Below, one piece after another: positions 1 to 11,289 of a DNA stretch of 64,000 nt (position 1 is its first letter; every line of letters starts with the position of its first letter). The notes below the pieces were generated by a model. It made no database searches and had not been told where the DNA came from. It saw only the letters and a program-made list of their open reading frames with translations. This stretch comes from Ypsolopha sequella (Eukaryota; Arthropoda; Insecta; Lepidoptera; Ypsolophidae), in the NCBI GenBank assembly GCA_934047225.1, contig CAKOHE010000090.1, positions 251,001 to 315,000 on the forward strand, given 5' to 3'. The translations under genes were made by a program, and so were the position numbers.

Positions 1-904
1 TCAGAACCGCTACTGTTGAAGCTGTTTGGGCATGGTAAATTCTGTAGACAGGAAGGGTCTGCACTGTCACAGTTCAACGTGCTGCCGATAGATGTCACTG
101 CTATAATAACACAGAACTCTGAATAAGGGGGGTACAGAAAAACATTGCGCAAAATATCTAATTTCGGAGTTAAAAATATTAAAACAACATCAGGTCATAT
201 TTTTTATTGGTACTTATTGAAAACCAAGGTTTACATCGTACAATGAAAAAAAAAAATAATAAAAATATGTTTATTTGCAACCAAAAAGATATGTATATAC
301 AAAAATATTTTATGCACTATTTCTATATTATTTGACAAGTGTGTCTTTTATAAACTCTAATCCCCACATTAGGATTCCCTGGGTTGTGGGAAATTAGACC
401 CTTCCTGGTGAGTCTGACGATAATAAATTTATAAAATATTTAAAAGTAACATAACATTAAAAAGTAACAGAAGAGACAAAATAAAACTAGTTGAGTAATG
501 TATGACGTGTGAGTGATGATTGTATGTGGAATGTTATTAGGGTGTGTGTGAATGGGTGAGTGAAATAGAGTGTGTTATATGAAAGTGTATGCCTGAGTTT
601 TGAAATACTTGATACTCACAGACCGGTACATGTGTGTTAGGATTTATGTGTCAATTTTAAGGATATCCTCGGTTTGTTCGTAATCTAAGGGGGAGAGCCA
701 ATCGTGTATAATTTTTTTGCATGGGTAACGTGTTAGATGAAGAAGGGATAGGGTATTGTTTGTGTTTGAATATAGAAAGGGACCTAACAAAGGGGAAAAT
801 TTTTGAGCAAAGCTTGTATTCGTTACGGGAGTTCTCCATGTGACACGGCGGGAGTCATGAACACTTTTATGGGTTGTAACTAGAGCGGTTTTATGAAACT
901 TTAA
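1..904. other. No recognised gene; AT-rich flank
   Basis: I recognise no gene here. Short open frames (for example 657-839 on the minus strand, 60 codons) have no motif I know. A segment around 360-430 (CCCACATTAGGATTCCCTGG and following) looks like decayed repeat DNA, but I cannot assign it. Confidence 0.4.
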
Positions 905-1914
905 GGCCGAGATAAATAGTCGTTGGTTAGCCTAAGTCCGTACTCGTGCTTCCCGAAGTATTACTTCAGGCTAACTTAGCTAAGTATCAATGTGTTTCTA
1001 AAATAGACATAACTTACACGTTTGCTTGGCTAAGCATGTTCTTAGGCCAATGCTAAGAACGTGTGAATAAACTTTTTTCAATTGTATCTGTGAACTTCGT
1101 TTCGTTCGGTCAATTTAGGTCAAAAATTGTCTGTCTGTCTTTAAATCTGTATTTTTTTTGTATTTTTGTACTATACAGTAAGTAAAGAAACAGTTTAAAA
1201 ATACTAGTTCTACTACTTCTTAACTTATATTCCACGTTTATTAGTAGGGGTGTATGGATTATATTATGTATGGTCATCGATTATAATTATTTCGATGTGT
1301 ATGGTGTATGGATATGTATTTAGTCTAATAACTACCAGTGATTGCTTACCTAAAAACTTCCCGTTGCATAAAATCTTAGGGCGATGTTGGTTCAGTGCAA
1401 TTGGCAAACCTCTTTGGTTAAATGTGTTTAACTCCACAATCTCCGGCAATATAACATTTAGTACAGTAGCTTTCGAAAACCTGTACCTCAATTTAAATTC
1501 GTCATCAGAAAAAAAATCGAAATGATTAATTACATCTCTCAGGTAAAATTTTGGGAAACGGGGTAAATCAACATGAGGTTCCTGAGAAAGATCATCAACT
1601 TCTCTAAAGAATCCCAGTAATCTTTCGAAGTCATTATCCATTGTTTATTATGTTATTATTATGTTTTACAAAGTTTTCTTGACAACAACAGAACACATCT
1701 ACAAGATTCAAGAACTACAACAGTTGTCACAGATTACTATTTTGTTCTAAGAACGTGCGTAAGCATCGAATATAGCGTACTCGGTCTCGGCTAAGAATTA
1801 GTCCGATTTGCGCGACTTAGCAGATTACCAAGCACTGTCTATGATAGACAAATCGATTCTTAAGCAAGTGCTTTCGCTAAGACTCGTTCTTAGAATGGAC
1901 TATTTATCTCGGCC
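905..1914 (-). mobile_element. PIF/Harbinger DNA transposon, internally deleted
   Basis: The element is bounded by a perfect 17-bp terminal inverted repeat, GGCCGAGATAAATAGTC, starting at 905 and matched in reverse complement ending at 1914. Both sides are flanked by TAA (902-904 and 1915-1917), the 3-bp TWA-type target duplication typical of PIF/Harbinger. It encloses a transposase fragment on the minus strand (1264-1641). At 1010 bp it is too short for a full autonomous element, which would also carry a complete transposase and a Myb-like gene, so it is a deletion derivative. The subterminal regions are rich in CTAAG/CTTAG motifs, possibly transposase binding sites (inference). Confidence 0.85.
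1264..1641 (-). pseudogene. PIF/Harbinger (HARBI1-like) transposase fragment
   Basis: The frame starts at an ATG (1639-1641) and reads MDNDFERLLGFF..., followed by a stretch with FDFFSDDEFKLRYRFSKATV, which resembles the N-terminal part of HARBI1-like DDE transposases (FxxxDDxxFxxRFRLSKxTV). After about 85 codons the family-like reading (ALRFYATGSF) continues in a different frame, so there is a frameshift near 1385-1400. No catalytic DDE residues remain. It lies inside a TAA-flanked TIR element, which supports the family call independently. Family assignment is by recognition, not by search. It cannot encode a working transposase. Confidence 0.75.
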
Positions 1915-2416
1915 TAAGACTACTGCTATGATGTATGCCTCTATATTATATTAAATCAATTAAAGTTTTGGGTAGTTATAATATAAGTAATGCATGTAAA
2001 TAATTCTGATGTCAAAAAATTCAATTATTACTTGTTCAACACATTAGTTTAGAAAAGGTTCCGCCCGCGCACACCGGCAATCAGCCTATATCACATAAAC
2101 ATATAAAAATAGACAGATTGTATTGGTAGAAGGAACTCATCTGGACCAACAAGGTCAGAGTGTCGATAAGAGGGCACAATTTTATTCATATCGCTGTCAC
2201 AGTTACTACTCAATACATCATGTTTGCTTATCGGAAGGTTGCAGTTGCATATAATACATTTGTCTACTTGTCCCATATAGTCCATCTGCTTTTACATAAT
2301 TTTATGTTAATTCTAGAGGTATCATAACATAATTTATGAAAATATACTTACTACTATTATGACAATTATAGCATATTCTTTCCTACTTCATTTTTAAAAT
2401 ATCGTAATCTCTTGAA

Positions 2417-2921
2417 ATTCTTCCGTTTTGTCACTGAATACGCTGCATGGTAACTGAAATAAGATATTTTATAGCACACCGTGCGTAAAATGACCACTTT
2501 ACTGCGCGTGCGTAAAGTCGGCATTTTCCGCACTTGTACTATAATAAATGATACGAAACTCGTGCGAGAAACTTTTTCTCGACTCGTGTGATTGCAGCAC
2601 TCGCCTTCGGCTCGTGCCGCAAACTCACACTCGTCAGAAAACGTTTCATCGCTCTCGTATCGTAATGTACTATTGTCTCTAAATACGTTGCATGCTAATT
2701 AAAATAAGATATTTTGTCTCTAAATACGTTGCATGGTAATAAAAATAAGATATTTTGTCTCGAAATAGGTTGCATGGTAATTAAAATAAGATATTTTGTC
2801 TCTAAATACGTTGCATGGTAATTAAAATAAGATATTTTGTCTCTAAATACGTTGCATGGTATTTAAAATAAGATATTTTGTCTCTAAATACGTTGCATGG
2901 TAATTAAAATAAGATATTTTT
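2417..2921. repeat. 41-bp tandem repeat array, interrupted
   Basis: Six head-to-tail units of 41 bp begin at 2675, 2716, 2757, 2798, 2839 and 2880. Each contains CTAAATACGTTGCATG and ends in AAAATAAGATATTTT, with only one or two changes per unit. A more diverged unit lies at about 2417-2472. It is separated from the array by an unrelated ~200-bp segment. Confidence 0.9.
2473..2674. mobile_element. Probable small element inserted in the 41-bp array
   Basis: About 200 bp, richer in CG than its surroundings, separates one diverged 41-bp unit from six conserved ones. It contains repeated CTCGTGC/CTCGTAT-like words (ACTCGTGCGAG, GGCTCGTGCCG, CTCTCGTATCG) and looks like a non-autonomous element. 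I could not define terminal repeats or a target duplication. Confidence 0.4.
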
Positions 2922-3700
2922 TGTAAGAAATATGTGATTTTGAAGGACGACAACAGCCGGCAGGGAATCCATCACTGTCACAACACCTCTCAAGATTTAC
3001 GTTGATGACGTGTTATGATCGCGGACTTGATCCGAAGAACGCTGATTACGTTCTAAGGGACGGAAACATCGTGACTCAAATGAGCCAAAATCATTCAGAA
3101 TTATTTCAACATTTAAATTTATTTAAATTACAATAAATCACTAAGGTTAATGTTTTCCATGCTGATCTTTATTAACTATGTTTGCTTGCTGTAAATATGT
3201 ATTTATAGATATAAAACTGAAGCCAGTTTTGAGAAAAATTTAAAAACCATCCCTAAAAGTGTAAAAAATTAATCTATTGTGTAAAAATTACCCAATTAAG
3301 TAACTCGTTTTGCAAAAAAAAAAAAAGCCTTAAAAACATATATTTAAGTTTTATATTGATCAGAAATATAACTAAGCTTAATTTATGCAAAAAATTCTTA
3401 GGAAATCTACTAATACAATTATTAAAATTTAGATGAGTAATACTCGTATATTTCTGTGTCCCATTCCTCGGATGCGTGCGTCTTTACGATTTATCTAATT
3501 ATTTCCGCTTGAATTTAGCCTCACACTGACATAAATTTTAGTTTGTTAAGATTAGGTTTGGCTTTACCTGAGTACCAAATTTTTATATACTTTGCTGTAT
3601 GTATGTGATGATGAATGATACACCTACCAAATAGTAAATTTGTTACGGTAAACCATATTACATACCGGGGCTGGGTCTATCCCAATGTTTTTTTAACTTA
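2922..3700. other. No recognised feature
   Basis: AT-rich DNA without a convincing reading frame or repeat structure. Confidence 0.4.
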
Positions 3701-3701
3701 G

Positions 3702-4030
3702 TCCATCAATCCATCCATCAGCCTGGTTCATCCACAGCTGTACATAAGTCTTTCCAAGATTTCGCCTCACTGGGCAAGTGGGTAGGTGAACGTGGTGCCA
3801 AAACTCTCACACTAGTGACACCACTGCTCGTCACCAATCTGTTTTATAATAAGGGCCAACAACTGGGGATGGATATCCCGCCATCGATCGGTTCCAGGCA
3901 TCTCGGGCCACCTGGTTGTGCCTGTTTGAGAGCTGTCCTCTATACTCATACCCGAATAACTCCGGGGTTTTACTCTTCGAGTAAGATGTTGCTACCTCCA
4001 CAGTCGAACCCGGTATCAGCTCTACCACCT
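3702..4030 (-). repeat. LINE-derived dispersed repeat (3' end), copy 1
   Basis: About 330 bp matching, with roughly a quarter of positions changed, the segment at about 47680-48010. The shared landmarks occur in the same order: CCATCCATCAGCCT, a TCCAC...GGACATA-like word, CACCAGT/ACACTAGTGAC, CGTCACCA, GGGATGGATAT, CCAGGCAT and CCTCCACAGTCGA. Shorter copies of its first part lie at about 42565-42635 and 49637-49750. This word set resembles the 3' ends of lepidopteran LINEs, whose coding strand would be the minus strand. The frame is closed, so only a remnant is left. Confidence 0.6.
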
Positions 4031-4414
4031 TCCATTTGTAGTTCTTTATTTTCTGGTCGCCTTTTTAGTCTAGTCGTTCGTACTCTCCGAGGTCTCGGTT
4101 ATAAATCCCGCAGGGACACATTTGTGTTCAGTTTGCATATCGGAAGACACGTTATGCTGTGCGTCTATGTTTGTGCCCAAAGTACGGCAGCACACTTGGG
4201 ACGTGATAAACTTCGGTTTTCGAGTATGGACTCTGACTAAATTTCACAATTCATACTTGAAAACATTTAATAACACACCGAGATTCATGTCGTGACGGTG
4301 TATTATTTTTTATTTTAGGAATGTTTGATCTCATCTCCCCCTCTTGGCCAAAAGAATTTAAAGAGAGAGAGATAGAGACGGTATACCCCAGGCAGAAGCA
4401 CTGTCGACCGAGGT

Positions 4415-4870
4415 TCAGAGCCCCCGGGAAAGAAACCGGCGAACGATGCGAGCAGTATCGAGCAGAACCGCTTTCTGCATCCGCGCTGGAAGCAAACTAC
4501 CACGGAATCCCAACCATCTCTGGTTGGTTTCGAGGCTGGTTGGTATTAACCCGTTTGCGGACAAAACAATGGGGATTATTTCGGTAGATGCCACACCTAA
4601 CATGTCAGTAACCTTTTGACCCGGTCGAGATACTTCTTCCTCTTCTCGGTTTTGGCTTTCACGAGGTTTTCATCGTGTGGGATCGTCATATCCACCAAGA
4701 ACACCCGAGACTGTGCCCGATCCATCAACACGATGTCAAGTTTATTCGGGCGAAAAGTCCTATTCGTGATGACAGACCGATCCCAGTAGAGCTTGGCGCA
4801 GTCGTTTTCGAGTACAGGCTAAGTACTACGGCACCCTGTGATCTACGAGGCCGTACTTGTGGGCTGTGGG
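4415..4870 (-). pseudogene. Non-LTR retrotransposon C-terminal (RLE-type) remnant
   Basis: The minus strand from about 4820 to 4610 translates without a stop. It contains KLYWDRSVITNRTFRPNKLD and IVLMDRAQSRVFLVDMTIPH, then NLVKAKTEKRKKYLDRV. The pattern LYWDR...T...RPxKxDIVxxD...xxVD resembles the C-terminal restriction-like endonuclease region of R2/R4-type LINEs. After VKR the reading continues only in another frame (EIIPIVLSANGLIPTSLE), ending at 4415, so there is one frameshift. Two stops lie upstream (4801-4860). It is a decayed fragment. The sequence just downstream (about 4245-4315, with GATTCATGTCGTGAC) may be its 3' UTR, because similar words recur near 20275 and 57045. Confidence 0.7.
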
Positions 4871-5465
4871 AATTTGGCTACTTTATTATTATTATATATT
4901 TTAGTTTCACTGCCTTTTTTAAGACTAACAATTGCTCTATTAGTTTTATCACAAACAGTAAAACGCAATGTATTTCAAAAGAACAGCTAAAGTCACTCAA
5001 GCGCTTTTGTTCCAGCAGAAAGCGATCCCTTGTCTGTAGTTGAACTAAAGCAATTACGACGTCCGAGTGCTACCTATTTAGCTCTCCGTTCAGTTTTAAA
5101 CGTGCAGGCACAATGGCTTCTTCGGATACTTTTAATGTGATTATTATCCGTTTTTATTTCATTACCGTTTTTAGTGATTAGATAAGTGAACCTTGTGTAA
5201 TTACACTGTGAAACTGTAAGGGTTCCTTCTTGACTATGGAACCTTAAAAAGCTGCCTCTATGCGTACGGACGCCAGTATGACAGGCTACCTAATGCCAGT
5301 TCTTATTGCGGCGTCATAGTCGTTAAAATCGCAACAAATAGGGAGCTTTATCTGCTGGAGATTGTACAACTCTAATTATCGCTCAGGGTAATTGTTAAAT
5401 AAAATCCCTAATAAAACAAAAAGAAACCTCATCTAAAATGGACCTTTACCTTACATAGAGGTCTG
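4871..5465. other. No gene; scattered repeat words
   Basis: Starts with an ATT-rich simple stretch. Around 5218-5250 it carries AGGGTTCC...GGAACCTTAAAAA, part of a common lepidopteran dispersed repeat also seen near 6640 and 56690. No coding signal. Confidence 0.4.
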
Positions 5466-6622
5466 TTTTTAACCGACTTCAAAAAGGAGGCGGTTCTCAA
5501 TTCGACTGTATGTTTTTTTTTTTTTTTTTTTTTTTTGGCGTTGTTACTCCATAACTCCGTCATTTCCCAACCGATTTGAACAATTCTTTTTTTGTTTGAA
5601 AGAGTATACTTCCAGGTAGGTCCCATTTTGAGTTTGGTCATGATCTGATGAAGGTCTTCAGAGATAGGCAGTGGAACTCCTCAGAAAATGACAGCATATC
5701 TCTCGAAATTGAGGCAATCGCTATGTACTTGGGTGCTGATTACAAGGTATTACTTGAAAATCGTCATTCTTCCACCTGACCTTCGATCCTGGCTTCATCA
5801 ACATATTCACCATAGAACTCTTCAACGGATCAGAGCACATAACTCGAGATTGCGGCAATCACTGCGTTAGGGTGCTGATTCAAGGGTATTACTTGGAGAT
5901 TATCAGAATTCCCACCTGACCTTCGATCCTGGCTTCATCACCATAGAACTCCTCAACGGATGGCAGCACATAACTTTAGATTGCGGCAACCAGTTTGTGT
6001 TAGGGTGCTCATTGCTGGGCATTGCTGAAAATTGCCAGTGTACCCACCTAAATTTCGATCTTGGCTTCATCACCGTAGAACTCTTCAACGGATGACAGCA
6101 CATAACTCGAGATTGCGGTAATCATGTTGTGTTAGGGTGCTGATAGCAGGAAGCTACTCAAACATGGCTACTTATACTCACTTGAACTTCGTTTCATATT
6201 AACACCACGTTTGCAAGAACTACCTATACCTCACAATTTAACCCAGCAACACTAAAAAATGTGAAATAAAATAAACTTTTAACAAAAAAATAGCAACCGA
6301 CTTCAATAGTAACAGCAGTCATTCACTAAAAAGTTAATAATAATTCTATAAAGTCCGATGGTACCGAAGCAACACTTTTGCCGAATTCTTTCTTCCTGAA
6401 ACATTATGTTATTTAGAAGTCGGCGTATTTCCTACGATATAGCAACATAGAAACCAATATAAGAACGCCGACTTCTAGATAACATAACGTTTCAGGAAGA
6501 AAGAAGTCGGCAAAAGTGTTGCTTCGGTACCATCGGACTTTATAGAATTATTATTAACTTTTTAGTGAATGACTGCTGTTACTATTGAAGTCGGTTGCTA
6601 TTTTTTTGTTAAAAGTTTATTT
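5466..6622 (+). mobile_element. 1.15-kb dispersed repeat ending in a hairpin, copy A
   Basis: This segment is nearly identical, at about 98 percent by eye, to 55132-56285. It opens with TTTTTAACCGACTTCAAAAA and has a poly-T tract of about 24 bases. A middle section has three or four degenerate units of roughly 120-150 bp (each with TTCGATC, TGGCTTCATCA, CATAGAACTC and CAGCACATAACT). It ends with a 348-bp near-palindrome (6272-6619). The left end carries AACCGACTTCAA and the right end the inverted version, so the ends are partly inverted repeats. No open frame of note, so the element must be mobilised by others if it is mobile. I do not know its superfamily. Confidence 0.85.
6272..6619. repeat. 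Terminal hairpin of copy A
   Basis: Arms of about 155 bp separated by a loop of about 35 bp. The outer ends read TAAACTTTTAACAAAAAAAT and its reverse complement. The arms differ from each other at only three positions. Compared with copy B, two positions changed in both arms at once (6318 with 6573, and 6354 with 6537). Confidence 0.95.
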
Positions 6623-7438
6623 TTTCTGTCTAGTCATTTTAGGGTTCTGTACCTGAAAGGGGCCCTAGCTATTACTAAGTTCGGTCGACTGTCCGTCTGT
6701 CACAGAGGTCTATAGCTTCAGCCGTAATAGGTAACGGATTGAAATTTTCACAGAATTCGTGTTACTATGGCCTATTTATTATCTTTATGATAATCGTATA
6801 GCAGAAACAAAAAACATGTTAAAAGATGATACTTTTTCGAGGTTTTTTATATGGAGACCCCCTTGGGTTTCTTTATTTCGATTATTATTATTATTTAACA
6901 TTACTGATCAGGTATTGTTATATTAAAATGTTATATTCATCAGCTGATCTATATTAATTAAATATCATAACTTGTTTCTCTGAGTATAATTCACTAAAGT
7001 AATTATCGATGTAGCGTCTGCTCTTGTCTGCTAAAAAGAAGCAAGAGCGACATTTCAATAAAAAACCACCCAAGTGCGAGTCAGACTCGCGTACCAATGG
7101 TTCCGTATTGTAAATAATAAATTTAATATTGTAATTTTTTTCGTGAATTTCTCAACCGCTTTATTTTCCTGTAATCTTTACGTAAACACATATTACCATG
7201 ACTTTTTCATATTTTTTGGTCCATTAGTTTTGGAGACAAGGGGGGAAATACATTTTTATGGTTTTACCAGGATTTCTCGAAATAGATGCAATTAAATATA
7301 GCGAAACTATATAATCAATCAGCTTTTTAACACCTACAATTTGATACCCATATTGTATTTTTATAAAATTTTCACGTTCATGGAGGTAACTAGGAGCAGA
7401 AGGATTGTGGAGAAGAGAAGAATGTGAGCATTTCTGCG
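6623..7438. repeat. Fragments of a common dispersed repeat
   Basis: The region contains TTTAGGGTTCTGTACCTGAA, GTCCGTCTGTCACAGAGGTC and, further on, CCAAGTGCGAGTCAGACTCG with TACCAATGGTTCCGTA. I recognise these words as parts of a very abundant lepidopteran repeat. Related pieces occur at 54600-54960 and 56440-56700. No gene seen. Confidence 0.5.
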
Positions 7439-7630
7439 AAGACGTATGGGGAGCCAATTTAACTGGAAACGGAACTTTTGTTGGCAGCTACCTGCCCCTT
7501 AAGACGTATGGGGAGCCAATTTAACTGGAAACGGAACTTTTGTTGGCAGCTACCTGCCCCTTAAGACGTATGGGGAGCCAATTTAACTGGAAACGGAACT
7601 TTTGTTGGCAGCTACCTGCCCCTTAAGACG
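7439..7630. repeat. Three perfect 62-bp tandem repeats
   Basis: Units start at 7439, 7501 and 7563, each opening AAGACGTATGGGGAGCCAAT and ending in CTACCTGCCCCTT. A six-base start of a fourth unit follows. The three copies are identical, so the amplification is recent or was introduced in assembly. Confidence 0.95.
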
Positions 7631-8147
7631 CTACGAAACTTAATTTGTCACGTTACCAGAGTTTAGTTGAAATGACAAACATAACTTTGTGAAGCGTCGA
7701 CCGGAGCCCGGACATTTCAGTCCTTCGGACGTAAAATTAATTATGAGAAAACTTTGCGCCATCAGACTTTACGTGTTTGTTTTACAGATAAAAGTATACT
7801 TGTTAAAATAAACAGTAAAAAAACTCAATTTATGAGAAAAGATTTTAACATTTTAGATGGTCGGCTAAAATTCACTTTGGGTAATGAAATTTAATGAATT
7901 TTTATCTTAATAATTAAGGTTGTTAAATTATTTTGAACACTTGTACATTAGTTTTACTTATATTTAAATTAAATAATATATTTTTTCGTTTTGAAACTAT
8001 GTGAAACTACAAAAATTTGCATTACAAAATTTTGTCGTAAAAACTTTAAAATCCCCATTTTTATGGGTCATTTCCAGGCTAACGCGGATGACATATTTTA
8101 TAAATTCCGTTAATTTTAGCTATGACCAATATGATCATCAATATAAC
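7631..8147. other. No recognised feature
   Basis: AT-rich DNA with no supported gene or repeat. Confidence 0.35.
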
Positions 8148-8369
8148 GTGACATTTATTTATACAGCCAAATTCATACCGGAGGCTTGGTAAGTGATCAG
8201 TATCAATAACACTTTTTGCAAATTTTAAAATGTTGACATCACTCGGGACGGGCTTGCATTTTGTAGGTAAAAATATAATTTACGAATTTCACAAAAAGGG
8301 TCTTCGAACCTTGATACTAAGCTCTTACCGAGTCTTCCGCATGAATTTGGTTGCATAAATAAATGTCAC
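8148..8369. mobile_element. MITE, family 1 (fullest copy)
   Basis: A 222-bp inverted-repeat element. Its ends read GTGACATTTATTTATACAGC and, in reverse complement, GTGACATTTATTTATGCAAC. The similarity continues about 60 bp inward through AAATTCATACCGGAGGCTTG and GTGATCAGTATCAA. Related copies in this window are at 14664-14844, 63423-63605 and a half copy near 20308-20352. No coding capacity. Confidence 0.8.
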
Positions 8370-8995
8370 CTTGCAAAGAATAAGACAAGAGATAACGTAC
8401 CTGTATAGCTAATATGAATGTTTGATAGGCACTCTCCTTATTGTAGTTGTACACGACGAGACACGCGCGCCTCTAGCGGAAAATATGTAAACTACGCGAA
8501 TTTAGGATATAGTTGCGTGGCGTTACCTAACAGACGCATTTTTACAGATTTTCGCGTTTTTCAGGAAAATATCATGGACTTTTCATGTAAATAAGTATGT
8601 AAATAGCATAGTATTAAGTTTAGGAAAATAAATAAATTAGTCCCGTGTGTTTATTTACTCGGATAGCTGCAACATAGTACAGGCATGAATAAGTAGATAG
8701 AACAGCTATCCGACTCTGAATTAATAAATAAGCATTAAAATAGCTTAGTAAATAGAATACAGTAAATAGTTACAAGGTAGTATTAAGATCTTGCAGAATA
8801 AAGATGATTTGCTATGATTGTTTCATTGATACGCCTAGCTAGGTCTTAGAATAAGACCTAGGTATAAGATAGGCTACAAGACATCGATCTAGGTACTTAG
8901 GTATGCTAGGAAATACCTAAGTAGTCTGTAAATAAGCATAACAGCATGGTATGTTAGCGGTACGACGGTGGGAAGCAGACTGAGGACGGTTGGCC
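8370..8995. other. No gene; small hairpins
   Basis: I see no gene. There are small inverted repeats, CGGATAGCTG...CAGCTATCCG (about 8660-8712) and CTAGGTCTTAGAATAAGACC followed by TAG (about 8838-8860). Confidence 0.4.
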
Positions 8996-10152
8996 TTTTT
9001 TTTTTTTTTTTTTTTTTCCGCCCAAGCTAGGCACCCTCCGGAGGACACGGTGGGAGGGAGGTGGAGAATGCTCATAGCATACCAACGTAACCGGTTACGT
9101 TGGTTATGTGGGACTCACTGAGTGCCTACCCACTAAATTCCACCTAATTTGGTTTGGCCCTTAAGGGTCTTAAAACCTTTATCGGAAGCGACCCCCTCTG
9201 GGGAAAGGGGGCGCTAGCGGAGCCCTATAGGGGCATCCGCTGGATAAGAACACTAAGTGTTAATTTCTGGGTTGGGAGGAAGAGCTAGGCTCTGATCGTT
9301 TGGTTTGGGCCTTCAGCTCATCGAAGGCTTTCAGAAGGAAATTGAGATGGGCTGAGAGTTTGTCAGGGGGATCGGAGAGAACGTTTCTTGGTCTTCGAAC
9401 CTTGTATCGGGATGTAGACGGAGCAGTATAGGAGACTATCTCGCGTACTAACGGATTGGGGTGTTCTTCAGAAGATTTGAAGAAAGTCTCTGAGAGGGAT
9501 TTCATGAATTGTTGGAGGGTGGGTAGCTCCAAATCACGATGGAGGTCTGCGTTGCGCACGTACCAGGGTGCGTTGGCCGCTCTCCGACAGAATATGTTCT
9601 GCACTACCTGCATTTTATACAGGACTTTGGGGTTCGCATGTGCGAGGACAGGGGAAGCGTACGTTAACACAGGTCGGATGCAGACCTTGTATAGTGTTCG
9701 CTTGTTCCTGAGAGACATTTTACTGTGCCTGCCTAACATGCTGTTAAGCCGGTACAGATAGAAGCGGGCTGTGCGCGTCACTCTATTGACGTGGGGTGTA
9801 AAAGTTAGTCTCGAGTCCAGAGTGACTCCTAGGTATTTGGCAGTGCTATGCCAAGGGACTGGGGTACCTAGCATTCGGACATTGGGGTTGTCATGGTGAC
9901 GGCGTTTGTAGTCAAAGCGAATTGCGGAACTCTTATCTGGGTTCACATCGATGCGCCATCTTTGAAACCATTATCCAAGGTCATCGATAGACTTTTGGAG
10001 TTTGGCGAGGATAGTCGGGGGGTTATGTCCTTTGACATAGAGAGCAGTGTCATCTGCGAAAAGTGATAGCTGTACCCCGTTTGTGGGGACGGGAATATCG
10101 TTTGTGTATAACGAGTAGAGGATAGGGGAGAGAACTGATCCCTGGGGGACTC
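8996..10152 (-). mobile_element. 5'-truncated Jockey-like LINE
   Basis: A poly-T tract of 22 bases at 8996-9017 marks the poly(A) end of a minus-strand insertion. The body encodes the end of a reverse transcriptase, then 240 bp of 3' UTR. It is cut off abruptly near 10152, just upstream of the VPQGSVLSP motif, which is the usual outcome of incomplete target-primed reverse transcription. I could not identify a target-site duplication. The 3' UTR holds a perfect 22-bp palindrome at 9082-9103, centred on GTAACCGGTTAC. Confidence 0.85.
9260..10152 (-). pseudogene. Jockey-clade reverse transcriptase, C-terminal part
   Basis: Reading from the truncated 5' end, the frame shows VPQGSVLSPILYSLYTNDIP and then LFADDTALY, the catalytic FADD box of non-LTR reverse transcriptases. 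It continues into KYLGVTLDSRLTFTPHV, the typical thumb region, and LTYASPVLAHA...NAPWYVRNADLHRDL, characteristic of Jockey-type LINEs in insects. A TAA stop at 9971-9973 interrupts the frame between the FADD box and the thumb (in DLG*WFQRW). Downstream of it 228 codons are open, ending at 9260. The endonuclease and the first RT motifs are missing. It is a dead insertion, but the single stop suggests moderate age. Confidence 0.88.
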
Positions 10153-11041
10153 ACATAAAAAGTAATTTAAATTTTTTTCTTAAATAAAATTTTATGTCAC
10201 AGTATGAGGCTTTTGCAAGCGCAAATTTACTTGCATGACATTATTTATATAGCCACTGGATAATTCTTATCATAATTAAATTTAAAAAAATTATAATGTG
10301 ATGACCCCAGCGCCCTCTGGTACGTCCAGTACGTTCAGTGCAATCAGTCACCACAGTGCGGCTTGTGGCGAGCCGATGGTGAGTGGTGACACCACAGACC
10401 CTACCTCTAGGGGACACTATCACACATGCACTTACACACACACATACACACAGCTTGCGTTAACCAGCCGGCCAAAGTGGGGATGCAAGAGCGGCACCTA
10501 TACTCCAGGTTGGAAGTGTAAAATGTTACAACGCCGGGGGCACTTGACTATATAAGGATCTTGTGCCCCGCAGACTCACATCTCGACAACCTTAGCTGCT
10601 TACATAGTGTTGCCTCCTGGCCGCCTCATGGTGGCTAGATATGGGGGCCCACAACTTCTATCCTGCTGGATAGTTGTCAAACAGCAAGTCACCATCTGCT
10701 ATACTTAAATTTGTGAGAGATTTTCGAGGCGGATGTCCGTTATCTCACTCCATAGCCCTGTTATCCGGCCCATTTGGCATCCCCTCTTCATAGCCCACTC
10801 CAAGTCGCTTCCTCCCTGGCAATAGTTTGGCAACTGTGGGGGATTTTCCGTTAGTGTATCTCAATGATACATTAAGGAAGAGGCCTCCATGGATGCAGCC
10901 ATCGCACATTTATATTAAATGGTACCAAAGGCCTCTTCAATGTTGACTTCGGTCCCATAAATGCCTTTCAAATGACCAGGGTCCCTATGGGCCCGTGACT
11001 GAAAAGTGTACCTACATAATAATAATAATAATAATAATTAA
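10153..11041 (+). repeat. LINE 3' end with (AAT)n tail
   Basis: Sequence unlike its surroundings (GC-richer, from about 10300) runs without a sustained frame into ATGGGCCCGTGACTGAAAAG, then ACCTACATAATAATAATAAT and five more similar bases, ending near 11041. A triplet-repeat tail after a non-coding stretch is typical of some insect LINE 3' ends. The clade is not resolvable by eye, and the left border is uncertain. Confidence 0.45.
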
Positions 11042-11289
11042 ATACTAATACATTAAAAAACATCCCCTTTCCTTTATGCTGTGCCGTAGGAAATTGAAAG
11101 ATATAAAGTAACACTATGGTTTAACCTTTTATGAAAATAGTGTGGAAGAATTACAATGTAAACCGATTTTTGTAGACATAGTGGAGACAATAATACTTGT
11201 TACTCCTACAATAACATTTTTGATTACAATCATCGTCACTTTCAATGCAAATCTTACTTAGACCTCAATCTTCATCATCGTCTAGCTCG

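Noticed and set aside
3815..4240. 141-codon plus-strand frame
   Set aside because: Starts with GTG and runs through a LINE-derived repeat whose other copy at 47797-48234 has a different frame content.
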